From: SZUA-146 sp963922815
GTDB taxonomy: Bacteria; Pseudomonadota; Gammaproteobacteria; Steroidobacterales; SZUA-146
DNA: 16,041 nucleotides
Assembly: GCA_963922815.1 (NCBI GenBank)
Contig: CAWUKD010000079.1
Span: 1 to 16,041, forward strand
Direction: 5' to 3'
In this document: in pieces, positions 1 through 7,310 of the stretch
Layout: each line of letters opens with the position of its first letter
Numbering within the stretch: position 1 is the stretch's first letter
Translations under genes and position numbers: made by a program
Notes under the pieces: model-generated
The model's input: the letters and a program-made list of their open reading frames with translations, nothing else
Databases searched by the model: none
What the model was told of the DNA's origin: nothing

Positions 1-945
1 AGTGACCTGGGCTTCGAACTGGGTGGAACGCTCGATTCGGTGGCCGTGGATGAAGGTGATGAGGTAGTCAGGGGCGACGTTCTGGCCACGCTGGATGTCG
101 ACCGATTACGTGCACAGCTTAAGGAAGCCGAAGCCGGAGTGGCGCAGGCCAAAGCCCAATCAGGGCTGGCCCGATCAACACTGAACCGATTAATTGAAGC
201 ACGGGAATTTGATGGCGTGTCACAGCAGCAGCTGGATGAGGCTGAAAACGCGGCGGCCACCAGCCACGCGGCTGTACTGGCGGCCGAGTCCCGGTACGCA
301 CGCGTCAGCGTCGACGTATCGAAGGCGCAGCTCGTTGCTCCCTATGACGCCGTGGTATTGAAAAGGCATCACGACGAAGGTCAGGTGCTGTCACCCGGTC
401 AGCCTGTATTGTCCGTGCAGGACACCGGAAACCTGCAGGTTCGGGTCGGCGTTGCCGGTTCGGCAACAAACCAGCTCGAAACTGGTGGCGTGTACACGCT
501 TGTCATTAACGCCGCGCCGGTGGTTGCGACATTGAGATCCGTATTGCCCGTCAGAGATGCCGTGGCACGCACCGTGGATGCCATTTTTGACCACGACCGA
601 TCGCGTGGAGAACAGGATGCAAGTAGACCCCGGTTATTCAGCGTTGGTGATCTGGCTCAGCTGGAGCTGCGCCGAACGGTCACGGCGGAGGGGTACTGGG
701 TACCGTTAACGGCCTTGGCAGAAGGCGATCGCGGGCTATGGAACGTTTATGTACTCGCTGAGCCTTCGGTCAGTTCCGCAGGAGATGCGAGCACCATCGA
801 ATCTCGAAGCGTTGAAGTGCTCTACCAGGACGGGTCCCGGGCGTTTATTAACGGAGCCCTGAAGCCTGATGAGCGCATTATTCCTGACGGACTGAATCGG
901 GTAGTGCCCGGGCAGCGAGTAATTGTTGCAACGGACGGACTGTAA
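1..945 (+). CDS. RND efflux periplasmic adaptor (membrane fusion protein), 5'-truncated by window edge
   Basis: This HlyD/AcrA-type adaptor links an inner-membrane RND pump to an outer-membrane channel in the periplasm. The reading frame is open from base 1, so the signal peptide or lipoprotein N-terminus lies upstream; 314 residues are visible. Domains in order (window residue numbers): the first half of a lipoyl domain (about 9-32, with the V-DEGD-V--GD-LA-LD pattern), an Ala/Glu/Gln-rich alpha-helical coiled-coil hairpin (about 33-105), the second lipoyl half (about 108-142, with APYDAVV and a DEGQVLSPGQPV segment), then beta-barrel and membrane-proximal domains to the C-terminus (ending in a VVPGQRVIV-type segment). 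A GTG at position 40 is an internal codon, because homology to the lipoyl domain starts before it. The stop lies 2 nt before the permease ATG, so the two are co-transcribed. Substrate cannot be predicted. The family call is firm. Confidence 0.93.
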   Translation, partial: SDLGFELGGTLDSVAVDEGDEVVRGDVLATLDVDRLRAQLKEAEAGVAQAKAQSGLARSTLNRLIEAREFDGVSQQQLDEAENAAATSHAAVLAAESRYARVSVDVSKAQLVAPYDAVVLKRHHDEGQVLSPGQPVLSVQDTGNLQVRVGVAGSATNQLETGGVYTLVINAAPVVATLRSVLPVRDAVARTVDAIFDHDRSRGEQDASRPRLFSVGDLAQLELRRTVTAEGYWVPLTALAEGDRGLWNVYVLAEPSVSSAGDASTIESRSVEVLYQDGSRAFINGALKPDERIIPDGLNRVVPGQRVIVATDGL

Positions 946-947
946 CC

Positions 948-3900
948 ATGGCGCCGTACGCATCTGCCAGCAGCCTGACGACGGGACTGGCTCGTCTTTT
1001 TTACCGCAATCGATACGCGCTGGTCTTGCTGGTGCTGGTCATTGTGCTCGCGGGCTGGTCCGCCCTGACGAATCTTCCGCGCATTGAAGATCCGCGCATT
1101 ACCAATCGCTTTTCACGCATTGTCGTGCTGTTCCCCGGAGCTTCTGCCAAGCGGGTAGAGGCGCTGGTTACGGATCCGCTGGAGGATGCGCTTCAGGAAC
1201 TCTCGGAAATCAAGAAAATCGAGTCCGTTTCCCGTGCCAATATTGCCACCCTCTCCCTTGAGCTGCAGGACTGGGTTGAGCAGGAAGACACGGATCAAAT
1301 GTATTCAAAAATCCGCAATCGCATGCTCAGCGCGGCGGCTGACTTACCGGAAGAGGCGTCGGCCCCGATACTGGATGACAAAGTATCGGCGGTCGCCTAC
1401 AGCCTGATTCTGTCCATCAACTGGCCCAGTGAAGAGAGTCCTCCGCTGAATCTCATGAATCGCGTAGCCGAAGAACTGGGTGATCGGCTGCGCGGCATTC
1501 CCGGGACCGACATCGTGCGTTTGTTTGGAGCACCTGAGGAAGAGATTTCGGTAGTGGTGGACTCAAGTGAGCTGGCCGCCATGGGCCTGACTGCCAGTGA
1601 TGTCGCTCAACGCATTACGGCGGGGGATCCGAAGGCGCCCGCCGGCGCTCTGAGAACGCCGTCGCGCGATCTGCTGATTGAGGTGGATGGCGAGCTGGAT
1701 TCCACCGCCCGGGTAGCGTCGCTGGTTCTGGCAACAAGCTCGAGTGGAGGCGTGGTAACACTGGGCGACGTCGCCGACGTAGGGCGACGCTGGCAGGAAC
1801 CTCCCCAGTCCATTGCTCATACAGACAACGCACGCGGTATTTTGGTTGCTGTGCACACCGAGCCCGATATTCGCATCGACCGGTGGGCAGAAGTTGCTCG
1901 CGAAGTCGTGACGTCGTTCAAGGCGGAAGTGGCTCAGGGTATCGATGTCGATGTGGTGTTCGAGCAGAGTGCCTACACGGAAGAGCGCCTGATGACGCTC
2001 AGTAATAACTTGCTGGCGGGTGCCGTGCTGGTGATGCTGGTGGTGTTCTTCGGCATGGGCTGGCGTGCCGCGCTGGTCGTGGGAATGGCGCTGCCGTTGT
2101 CGGCCTCGTTGACGCTGTTTGGCTTGACGTTCACCAATCAGCAGATTCATCAGATGAGCATTTTCGGCATGATCGTCGCTATTGGTCTTTTGATTGATAA
2201 CGCCATTGTGATGACCGACGAAATCAAGCAGATGCGCGACCGCGGGATGAACAGGCTGGAAGCGGTCGAGCAGGCGGTTCGTCATCTTTTTGTACCGTTG
2301 CTGGCATCGACGCTCACAACCATACTGGCATTCATGCCTGTATTTTTGCTGCCGGGAGCGGCGGGGGACTTTGTGGGCCCTATTGCCCTGGCGGTAGTGC
2401 TCGCGTTGTGCGCGTCGTTCTTTGTTTCGGTCAGTATTATTCCCGCCATGGCCGGGATGATTCTGCCCGAGAAGAAAACGCTGTCGAAAGTGGGCTGGTT
2501 ACACAACGGAATTGAATTTGAAGCGCTCGGCCGTGCCTATCGCTCAGTGCTGACGCGCGCATTGAAACGCCCCTTTCTGACGGCGCTGGCCTGTCTGATT
2601 CCGCCCGTCGCGGGGTTCATGCTGGCGGGAACGCTCAATCAGGAATTCTTTCCGGCAGCGGATCGTGACCAGTTTGAAATCGAAATATACATGCCGGCGG
2701 GCAGTTCGATTTATTCAACGCAGGACCTGGTTGATCAGATTGAAGGCGATTTGCAGAATCGTGACGGCGTGTCCGCGGTGCATTCCTTGTCCGGTGGTAC
2801 CTTTCCGACGATTTACTACAATCGAATCATGCGGGTTCAAAACGATAATACGCATGCTCATATGATGGTGTATACGGGCTCCGTAGACGACGCGACCCGG
2901 TTAGTACCACTGCTGCAACGCGAATATAGTCATCGATTTGTCGGTGCACAGGTACTGGTCAAGTCGTTTGCTCAGGGTCCTCCGGTAAATTCACCGGTCG
3001 GCTATCGCATTGAGGGCCCCGATATTGAAACGCTGCGAGTTTTGGGCGACGAAGTACGCCGTATTATGCACACCGTTCCTGAGGTGGCCGCCACCAGAGC
3101 GTCGGTCACTGGCGGCCAGGCAAAGCTGAACCTTCAGGCCAGTGATGACAGCACCCGACTGTCCGGATTGACGCTTACCCAGCTGGCCGCACAGCTTCAG
3201 ACCGGGCTGGAAGGTCAGGCCGGAGGATCGGTGCTCGAAGACGTAGAGTCACTGCCCGTGAGAATTCAGTTCAAAGAAGGCGAACGCAATTCGGTGGCCG
3301 CAGTCGGAGCGACTAAAATCATTTCACCGGCCTCGGAGCAGTGGGTTCCGCTGAACAGCTTCGGAGAGCTTGAGCTGAGGCCCAATGTAAATGCGATCAG
3401 TCACTACAACGGCAAGCGGGTAAATCGCATTTTTGGCTATCTCGTCTACGGCGCGTTTGCCATCGATGTTACGTCGAAAATTGAACAGGCGTTTCTCGAT
3501 GAGAAACTGAATTTGCCGGCCGGGTACACCATTCGAGGAGAAGGCGACGCGGCGGAGCAGGATGCGGCGCTTGGCGATCTGCTGATTTACCTGCCGGTGC
3601 TGTTGATGCTGATGATCTCGACGCTGGTTCTGTCGTTCCGCAGTGTCACGCTCGGCGGTACGATTCTGGTGGTCGCGGTGTTGTCGGTCGGGCTAGGGTT
3701 GCTGGCTTTGTGGATAGGACAGTACGCGCTGGGCTTCAACGCCATTATCGGTAGCGTGGGATTAATCGGAGTGGCAATCAATGGAACCATTGTTGTGCTT
3801 GCTTCCATTCGTTCGAGCGACGTTGCTACGGCAGGAGACACCGATGCGATTGTTCGTCAGACGGCACACACGACGCGACACATTATATCTACGACGTTAA

Positions 3901-4094
3901 CCACCGTGGGTGGCTTTGCTCCGCTGCTGCTGTTTTCAGGCGGCGATTTCTGGCCGCCGCTGGCGATTGTTATCGCAGGTGGCGTGCTGTTTTCGGTGGT
4001 TCTGTCCCTGTTTTTTGCTCCTGCGGTTTATCAGGGACTGGCCCGTGTGCGAGCGCACTTTCCGTCGATGTTTCTGGACAAGGCGTCAGCATGA
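948..4094 (+). CDS. RND-family efflux permease (AcrB/MexB-like inner-membrane subunit)
   Basis: This is the proton-driven inner-membrane transporter of a tripartite pump. At 1048 aa it has the normal AcrB-family length. A first membrane helix lies at about residues 23-43, followed by a large periplasmic loop. Helices 2-6 occupy about 345-500, with the helix-4 signature GLLIDNAIV at about 413-421. A helix follows at about 545-565, then a second periplasmic loop and a final helix cluster at about 885-1035. The periplasmic motif FPGASAKRVEALVTDPLE near residue 60 is typical of the superfamily. Two relay positions differ from AcrB: helix 4 has Asp417-Asn418 instead of Asp-Asp, and helix 10 has Ile944-Asn945 where AcrB has Lys-Asn. 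Such variants occur in RND subfamilies outside the AcrB group, so this is probably not simply an AcrB orthologue. The start sits 2 nt after the adaptor stop with no strong ribosome site, which suggests translational coupling. The 3' end overlaps the next gene by ATGA. Confidence 0.95.
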   Translation: MAPYASASSLTTGLARLFYRNRYALVLLVLVIVLAGWSALTNLPRIEDPRITNRFSRIVVLFPGASAKRVEALVTDPLEDALQELSEIKKIESVSRANIATLSLELQDWVEQEDTDQMYSKIRNRMLSAAADLPEEASAPILDDKVSAVAYSLILSINWPSEESPPLNLMNRVAEELGDRLRGIPGTDIVRLFGAPEEEISVVVDSSELAAMGLTASDVAQRITAGDPKAPAGALRTPSRDLLIEVDGELDSTARVASLVLATSSSGGVVTLGDVADVGRRWQEPPQSIAHTDNARGILVAVHTEPDIRIDRWAEVAREVVTSFKAEVAQGIDVDVVFEQSAYTEERLMTLSNNLLAGAVLVMLVVFFGMGWRAALVVGMALPLSASLTLFGLTFTNQQIHQMSIFGMIVAIGLLIDNAIVMTDEIKQMRDRGMNRLEAVEQAVRHLFVPLLASTLTTILAFMPVFLLPGAAGDFVGPIALAVVLALCASFFVSVSIIPAMAGMILPEKKTLSKVGWLHNGIEFEALGRAYRSVLTRALKRPFLTALACLIPPVAGFMLAGTLNQEFFPAADRDQFEIEIYMPAGSSIYSTQDLVDQIEGDLQNRDGVSAVHSLSGGTFPTIYYNRIMRVQNDNTHAHMMVYTGSVDDATRLVPLLQREYSHRFVGAQVLVKSFAQGPPVNSPVGYRIEGPDIETLRVLGDEVRRIMHTVPEVAATRASVTGGQAKLNLQASDDSTRLSGLTLTQLAAQLQTGLEGQAGGSVLEDVESLPVRIQFKEGERNSVAAVGATKIISPASEQWVPLNSFGELELRPNVNAISHYNGKRVNRIFGYLVYGAFAIDVTSKIEQAFLDEKLNLPAGYTIRGEGDAAEQDAALGDLLIYLPVLLMLMISTLVLSFRSVTLGGTILVVAVLSVGLGLLALWIGQYALGFNAIIGSVGLIGVAINGTIVVLASIRSSDVATAGDTDAIVRQTAHTTRHIISTTLTTVGGFAPLLLFSGGDFWPPLAIVIAGGVLFSVVLSLFFAPAVYQGLARVRAHFPSMFLDKASA

Positions 4095-5575
4095 TGAACG
4101 ATACTTCAATGTCTTCCTATCTGCCCGTTCGTCGTGTGCTGATTTTTCTGGCCTCACTGCTGTTAGCGTCCGCGTGCGTCAGCAGTCCCGATGTCACCGC
4201 ACCCGTAGAAGCGGCTGCGCGCGACGCCCAGTGGTTTTCGGCGTCTGAAACGGTGGACGTGGACAGCGCCAGCGGTGCCTGGTGGAGCACGTTTGATGAC
4301 CCCGTTCTGGATGCGCTTGTTACGCGGTCCGCAACCAGTGGTTACGATGTCCGCAAGGCTCAGGCCCGGCTGCGGGAAGCCCGGGCGCTCGGCCGGCAGG
4401 TTCGAAGCGCATTGTGGCCCACGGTAGAAGGATCAGGCAGCTACACGTGGACCGAGCAGAGCGTCAACGCGCCAAACGGTCCATCGAGTTTGATTCAGGC
4501 GGGATTCATTGACAGGGATCTGGAGTTCTGGGGAGCCGATCTGGCGGCGAGTTGGGATGTCGATCTGTTTGGCGCTAACCGGTTCGCCAATCGTTCGGCC
4601 ATCGCGCAGGTTGAAGCCAGCCGTGCGGCTGCTCGCGGTGCGTGGCTTGCGACGACCGCGCAGGTGACACTGGGGTATGTGCAGTACAACGGCATCAGGC
4701 AGCGGTTGCAGATCCTGAGCGAGACGATTGAGGCGCAGAGCCGGTCTCTTGATGTGTTGCGCAAGCGTCTTGCCATTGGTCTGGAAAGTCAGCTCAACAT
4801 TGATCGCGCTGCCGGACTGCTTGCCACGAATCGGGCGAGTTTGCCGACGCTGAATGCGCAGCTGGAAAAGGCGGTATTTCAGCTGTCGATTCTTTCCGGG
4901 TATCCGGTGACGGAATTAAAAATCCTGCTGGAAAGCGCTCGGGAACTGGCTTCGGGAAATAGGACGCCACGGTTGGGCGTTAAGTCCGATTTGCTGACGC
5001 GCCGGCCGGATGTGGCGGTCGCGCAATTTCAGTTATTCAGTGCTGGTTCTGATGTAGGACAGGCAAACGCCGGGCTTTTGCCAAGACTGGTGATTGGCGG
5101 CTCATCCGGTTTCACCAGCGGGTCCACGAGCACGCTGTTTGATTCAGCCAGTCGCGCACTGGCACTTGCACCAAAAATCACTGTTCCCGTGTTTAACCGG
5201 GGGCGATTGAAGGCGTCGCACGAAGCGGCGCTTGCACGCTACGAGTTTGCTCTGACCCACTACGAACAAACCGTGACCACTGCGTTTATGGACGCCGAGA
5301 CGCGGTGGCTGAATCTCAAGTCCGCGCGCGAGAGTTCGCAGTTTCTGAAGGAAGCCGCACAGCACAATCGGGCCGCCTATGAGCGTGCACAGAAGCTCTA
5401 TGATCGCGGACTGCTGTCTTACCTGGAGCTGCTGGACGCACAAAGACAGCAGCTCGGTGCCGACGACGCAGCCGTGCAGGGTAAAGCGCTCATGGATCTG
5501 GCTCTGGTTCAGCTGTACGTGTCTTTGGGGGGTGGTTGGCAGATGTCCGCCGAAGGTACCGCAACGAGTCACTGA
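4091..5575 (+). CDS. NodT-family outer-membrane efflux lipoprotein (TolC/OprM-like)
   Basis: This is the outer-membrane channel of the tripartite pump and belongs to the OEP family as a NodT/OprM-type lipoprotein. The N-terminus has basic residues (R14, R15), a hydrophobic stretch and a lipobox-like LASAC with Cys29 as the expected lipidated residue. At 494 aa the length fits the family. The mature part begins with the characteristic WWSTFDDPVLDALV segment. Two OEP repeats follow, with long amphipathic helices containing KAQARLREARALG and, in the second half, YERAQKLYDRGLLSYLELLDAQRQ. The motif LLTRRPDVAVAQFQL in the middle is a hallmark of NodT-type proteins. The start overlaps the permease stop as ATGA; a second Met follows immediately at 4094. 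Its place as third gene after adaptor and permease confirms the role. Confidence 0.95.
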   Translation: MMNDTSMSSYLPVRRVLIFLASLLLASACVSSPDVTAPVEAAARDAQWFSASETVDVDSASGAWWSTFDDPVLDALVTRSATSGYDVRKAQARLREARALGRQVRSALWPTVEGSGSYTWTEQSVNAPNGPSSLIQAGFIDRDLEFWGADLAASWDVDLFGANRFANRSAIAQVEASRAAARGAWLATTAQVTLGYVQYNGIRQRLQILSETIEAQSRSLDVLRKRLAIGLESQLNIDRAAGLLATNRASLPTLNAQLEKAVFQLSILSGYPVTELKILLESARELASGNRTPRLGVKSDLLTRRPDVAVAQFQLFSAGSDVGQANAGLLPRLVIGGSSGFTSGSTSTLFDSASRALALAPKITVPVFNRGRLKASHEAALARYEFALTHYEQTVTTAFMDAETRWLNLKSARESSQFLKEAAQHNRAAYERAQKLYDRGLLSYLELLDAQRQQLGADDAAVQGKALMDLALVQLYVSLGGGWQMSAEGTATSH

Positions 5576-5670
5576 TGACGGTGTAGCGGTGGCCGTAACG
5601 CCGGGTGTCTGACACGGATGCTGGCGGTGACGTCGCAGCCGGGCAGCTGGGTGACCCGCCGGCCGGGTGC

Positions 5671-5676
5671 TACCAT
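5671..5676 (+). promoter_or_regulatory. Possible extended -10 element upstream of mazG inside a small inverted repeat
   Basis: TACCAT is preceded directly by TGC, giving an extended -10 shape, and is framed by GTGC and GCAC (5667-5680). No convincing -35 box is present. It lies about 75 nt before the mazG start in the 176-bp gap after the efflux operon. The rest of that gap is GC-rich with no terminator followed by a T-run. This is a weak call from pattern only. Confidence 0.22.
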
Positions 5677-5751
5677 GCACGTGTAGTTATTTTGCGCAGC
5701 GACTGGTGGCTGCTCACGTTGCAACATACGGCGAAACAAAAGGCGAATCAC

Positions 5752-6525
5752 ATGCGCGATATCCAATCGCTTCTGGACATCATGAAGACGCTGCGGGATC
5801 CGGACAATGGATGCCCGTGGGACCTTGAGCAGACGTTTGCGTCGATCGCACCTTATACGCTCGAAGAGGCGTATGAGGTAGTTGATGCCATTGAGCACAA
5901 TGACATGGAAGGGCTCAGGGATGAGCTGGGCGACCTGCTGCTACAGGTAGTATTTCATGCGCAAATGGCCAAAGAGCAATCGAGCTTCGAGTTTGCGGAT
6001 GTGGTGGAAGCCATTTGCAGCAAGATGACCAGGCGCCATCCTCACGTATTCGGTAGTGAGAAGGGGCAGGTCACCTCGGATCAGGTTCGACAGACGTGGC
6101 AGGACATCAAACAGCAGGAAAAGCCTGCTGCGGCCTCGGTGCTGGATGGCATTCCGAACGCGCTGCCGGCGTTGAAGCTGGCGCAGAAAACGGGCTCCCG
6201 GGCCGCCGGTACCGGTTTTGACTGGCCAGACCCGCAGGGACCAATGGACAAGGTTGATGAAGAGCTGCGGGAGCTCAAGGAAGCGGTCAGTACAGGTTCC
6301 GCGGAGAGAATCGAAGACGAGATGGGCGATGTGCTGTTTAGTCTGGTTAATGTCTGTCGTCATCAGGGGGTGGATGCCGAGACGGCGCTGCGCAGAACGA
6401 TCACCAAGTTTCACCGTCGATTCCGCATTGTCGAAGAGGCCACAGAGGCGTCCGGAAAGACGCTGAACATCAACGAGATGGAAGCGGTCTGGCAGCAGGC
6501 GAAGGGTCGGGAAACCCCGACCTGA
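5752..6525 (+). CDS. mazG: Nucleoside triphosphate pyrophosphohydrolase MazG
   Basis: MazG hydrolyses (d)NTPs to the monophosphate and pyrophosphate in the cytoplasm, a house-cleaning role; in E. coli it also affects (p)ppGpp levels. The protein is 257 aa against about 263 in E. coli. It has both MazG domains. The N-terminal one carries Glu38, Glu39, Glu42, then Glu58 and Asp61 (in DELGD), and the C-terminal one Glu170, Glu171, Glu174, then Glu190 and Asp193 (in DEMGD). These are the EExxE...ExxD magnesium-binding sets. The N-terminal block with DPDNGCPWD is diagnostic. I chose the ATG at 5752 because an AAAGG ribosome site lies about 8 nt upstream and family similarity begins exactly there. 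The frame stays open to a GTG at 5605, but those extra 49 residues do not resemble MazG. It has its own upstream gap and is probably transcribed alone. Confidence 0.95.
   Translation: MRDIQSLLDIMKTLRDPDNGCPWDLEQTFASIAPYTLEEAYEVVDAIEHNDMEGLRDELGDLLLQVVFHAQMAKEQSSFEFADVVEAICSKMTRRHPHVFGSEKGQVTSDQVRQTWQDIKQQEKPAAASVLDGIPNALPALKLAQKTGSRAAGTGFDWPDPQGPMDKVDEELRELKEAVSTGSAERIEDEMGDVLFSLVNVCRHQGVDAETALRRTITKFHRRFRIVEEATEASGKTLNINEMEAVWQQAKGRETPT
6505..6522 (+). terminator. Strong hairpin at the 3' end of mazG, possible terminator lacking a T-run
   Basis: GGTCGGG pairs perfectly with CCCGACC around an AAAC loop (7 bp, mostly G-C). The stem ends directly before the mazG stop codon. The bases after it (TGAACATATT) are only moderately T-rich, so it is not a textbook intrinsic terminator. 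It may stop transcription weakly or protect the mRNA 3' end. Confidence 0.35.
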
Positions 6526-6559
6526 ACATATTCAGCGGGAATGGCCTCAAGCGTGGGCG

Positions 6560-6589
6560 TTGATGGCGCAAAACCACACTTAATATCAA
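6560..6589 (+). promoter_or_regulatory. Candidate sigma70 promoter upstream of the glycine-zipper/PepSY/PhoPQ operon
   Basis: TTGATG (6560-6565) and TATCAA (6584-6589) are separated by 18 bp. They lie in the most AT-rich part of the 185-bp gap between mazG and the next gene. Each box matches four of six consensus bases. If used, the leader would be about 115 nt and would contain the direct repeats at 6621-6651 and a small GTGGG/CCCAC hairpin (6663-6676). Confidence 0.3.
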
Positions 6590-6620
6590 TAAAAACAGTA
6601 ACTAATGGGAGGGTCATTCG

Positions 6621-6651
6621 TTCAGGTTAGATTCAGTTCTATCCAGTTACT
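6621..6651 (+). promoter_or_regulatory. Three tandem TTCAG-like direct repeats, candidate OmpR/PhoP-family operator
   Basis: Three successive units start TTCAGGTT (6621), TTCAGTT (6632) and TCCAGTT (6642), so the period is 11 then 10 bp. Direct repeats of about one helical turn are the usual binding-site geometry for OmpR-family response regulators, and such a regulator is encoded in the operon that starts 60 bp downstream. The repeat is seen directly; the operator role and autoregulation are inference. A poor -10 (TGTACA, 6655-6660) just downstream would fit a promoter that needs an activator. Confidence 0.4.
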
Positions 6652-6710
6652 CTGTGTACATCGTGGGAAGCCCCACTTTATTGAGAGCCCTGGTGGGCCG
6701 GAGTCTGAAG

Positions 6711-7277
6711 ATGAACCTATCGATTCGAGTATTACTGTTCGCGTCCCTGATGGCGCTGGTGCCTGCAACCCAGGCGGATGATTCCTATCCTCGCGGTAGC
6801 CGGGATGCGGGCTATGACTATGCCGAAGTGGTGGCCGTAGAGCCCCTGTTTCGGCGAGTTCGCACCACGGTACCCAGACGAGAATGCTGGGACGAGGAAG
6901 TGACCGTGCGGTCTCGGGATCGCGACTATCGCCCGCGTAACTCCGTGGGATCGGTTATTGCCGGTGGTGTGATTGGCGGTGTGATTGGCCACCAGTTCGG
7001 AAGCGGCTCGGGTAACGATGCGGCCACTGCGGTGGGTGCGCTGCTGGGATCCGCCATTGCCAGTAATAAAGGCAAGCGGAATGACCGTGATGTTGTTGTC
7101 GAGGAGCGGGTACAAGTGGTCGAACGCTGCGAAACCCGCAATGAAACGCGTGAAGAAGAGCGTGCCGACGGCTACCGTGTCACCTATGTTTACGCCGGAC
7201 GCGAATACACGACCCGCACAGCCACCGATCCAGGTGATAAACTCCGTGTACGTGTTGCTGTAACTCCTACCCACTAA
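6711..7277 (+). CDS. Secreted glycine-zipper 2TM-domain envelope protein
   Basis: This is a small envelope protein of the glycine-zipper 2TM (17-kDa-antigen-like) type, whose exact function is generally unknown. It has 188 aa. A signal peptide occupies residues 1-22 (hydrophobic core, cleavage predicted after QA). Residues 79-118 form the glycine zipper, with repeated GxxxG-like spacing (AGGVIGGVIG, then AVGALLGSAIAS), able to insert in or pack against a membrane. Single cysteines at 59 and 140, on either side of the zipper, could form a disulphide. The C-terminus (RVTYVYAGREYTTRTATDPG) is a conserved tail of this family. There is no lipobox Cys, so it is probably not a lipoprotein. The ATG at 6711 is preceded by GGAG at 7 nt. 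An in-frame GTG at 6654 is rejected because it would put 19 residues in front of the signal peptide. The next gene starts 33 nt downstream, suggesting one operon with the PepSY and PhoPQ genes. Confidence 0.85.
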   Translation: MNLSIRVLLFASLMALVPATQADDSYPRGSRDAGYDYAEVVAVEPLFRRVRTTVPRRECWDEEVTVRSRDRDYRPRNSVGSVIAGGVIGGVIGHQFGSGSGNDAATAVGALLGSAIASNKGKRNDRDVVVEERVQVVERCETRNETREEERADGYRVTYVYAGREYTTRTATDPGDKLRVRVAVTPTH

Positions 7278-7310
7278 GACGGGCGGATACGGCGTAACAG
7301 GAGAAACCGG

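Noticed and set aside
1563..2285. Minus-strand open frame of 240 codons inside the RND permease
   Set aside because: It is antisense to a well-supported gene, rich in His/Arg/Gln as expected for a mirror frame, with no recognisable domain.
3910..4248. 112-codon plus-strand frame spanning the permease/outer-membrane channel junction
   Set aside because: It is Cys- and Arg-rich, runs across two firmly identified genes in a different frame and has no domain.
5639..5666. GC-rich dyads (GGGTGACCC, CCGGCCGG) after the efflux operon as an intrinsic terminator
   Set aside because: No long continuous stem and no T-run immediately following; short palindromes are expected in GC-rich DNA.
5605..5751. 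In-frame N-terminal extension of mazG starting at a GTG
   Set aside because: The extra 49 residues do not resemble MazG; family similarity and an AAAGG ribosome site both point to the ATG at 5752.
6663..6676. GTGGG-AAGC-CCCAC hairpin before the glycine-zipper gene as a terminator
   Set aside because: Only 5 bp with just three T after it; it lies in the leader of the next operon, so it was kept only as a remark under the promoter.
6654..6710. In-frame GTG start upstream of the glycine-zipper gene
   Set aside because: It would place 19 residues before a clear signal peptide; GGAG at 7 nt supports the ATG at 6711.
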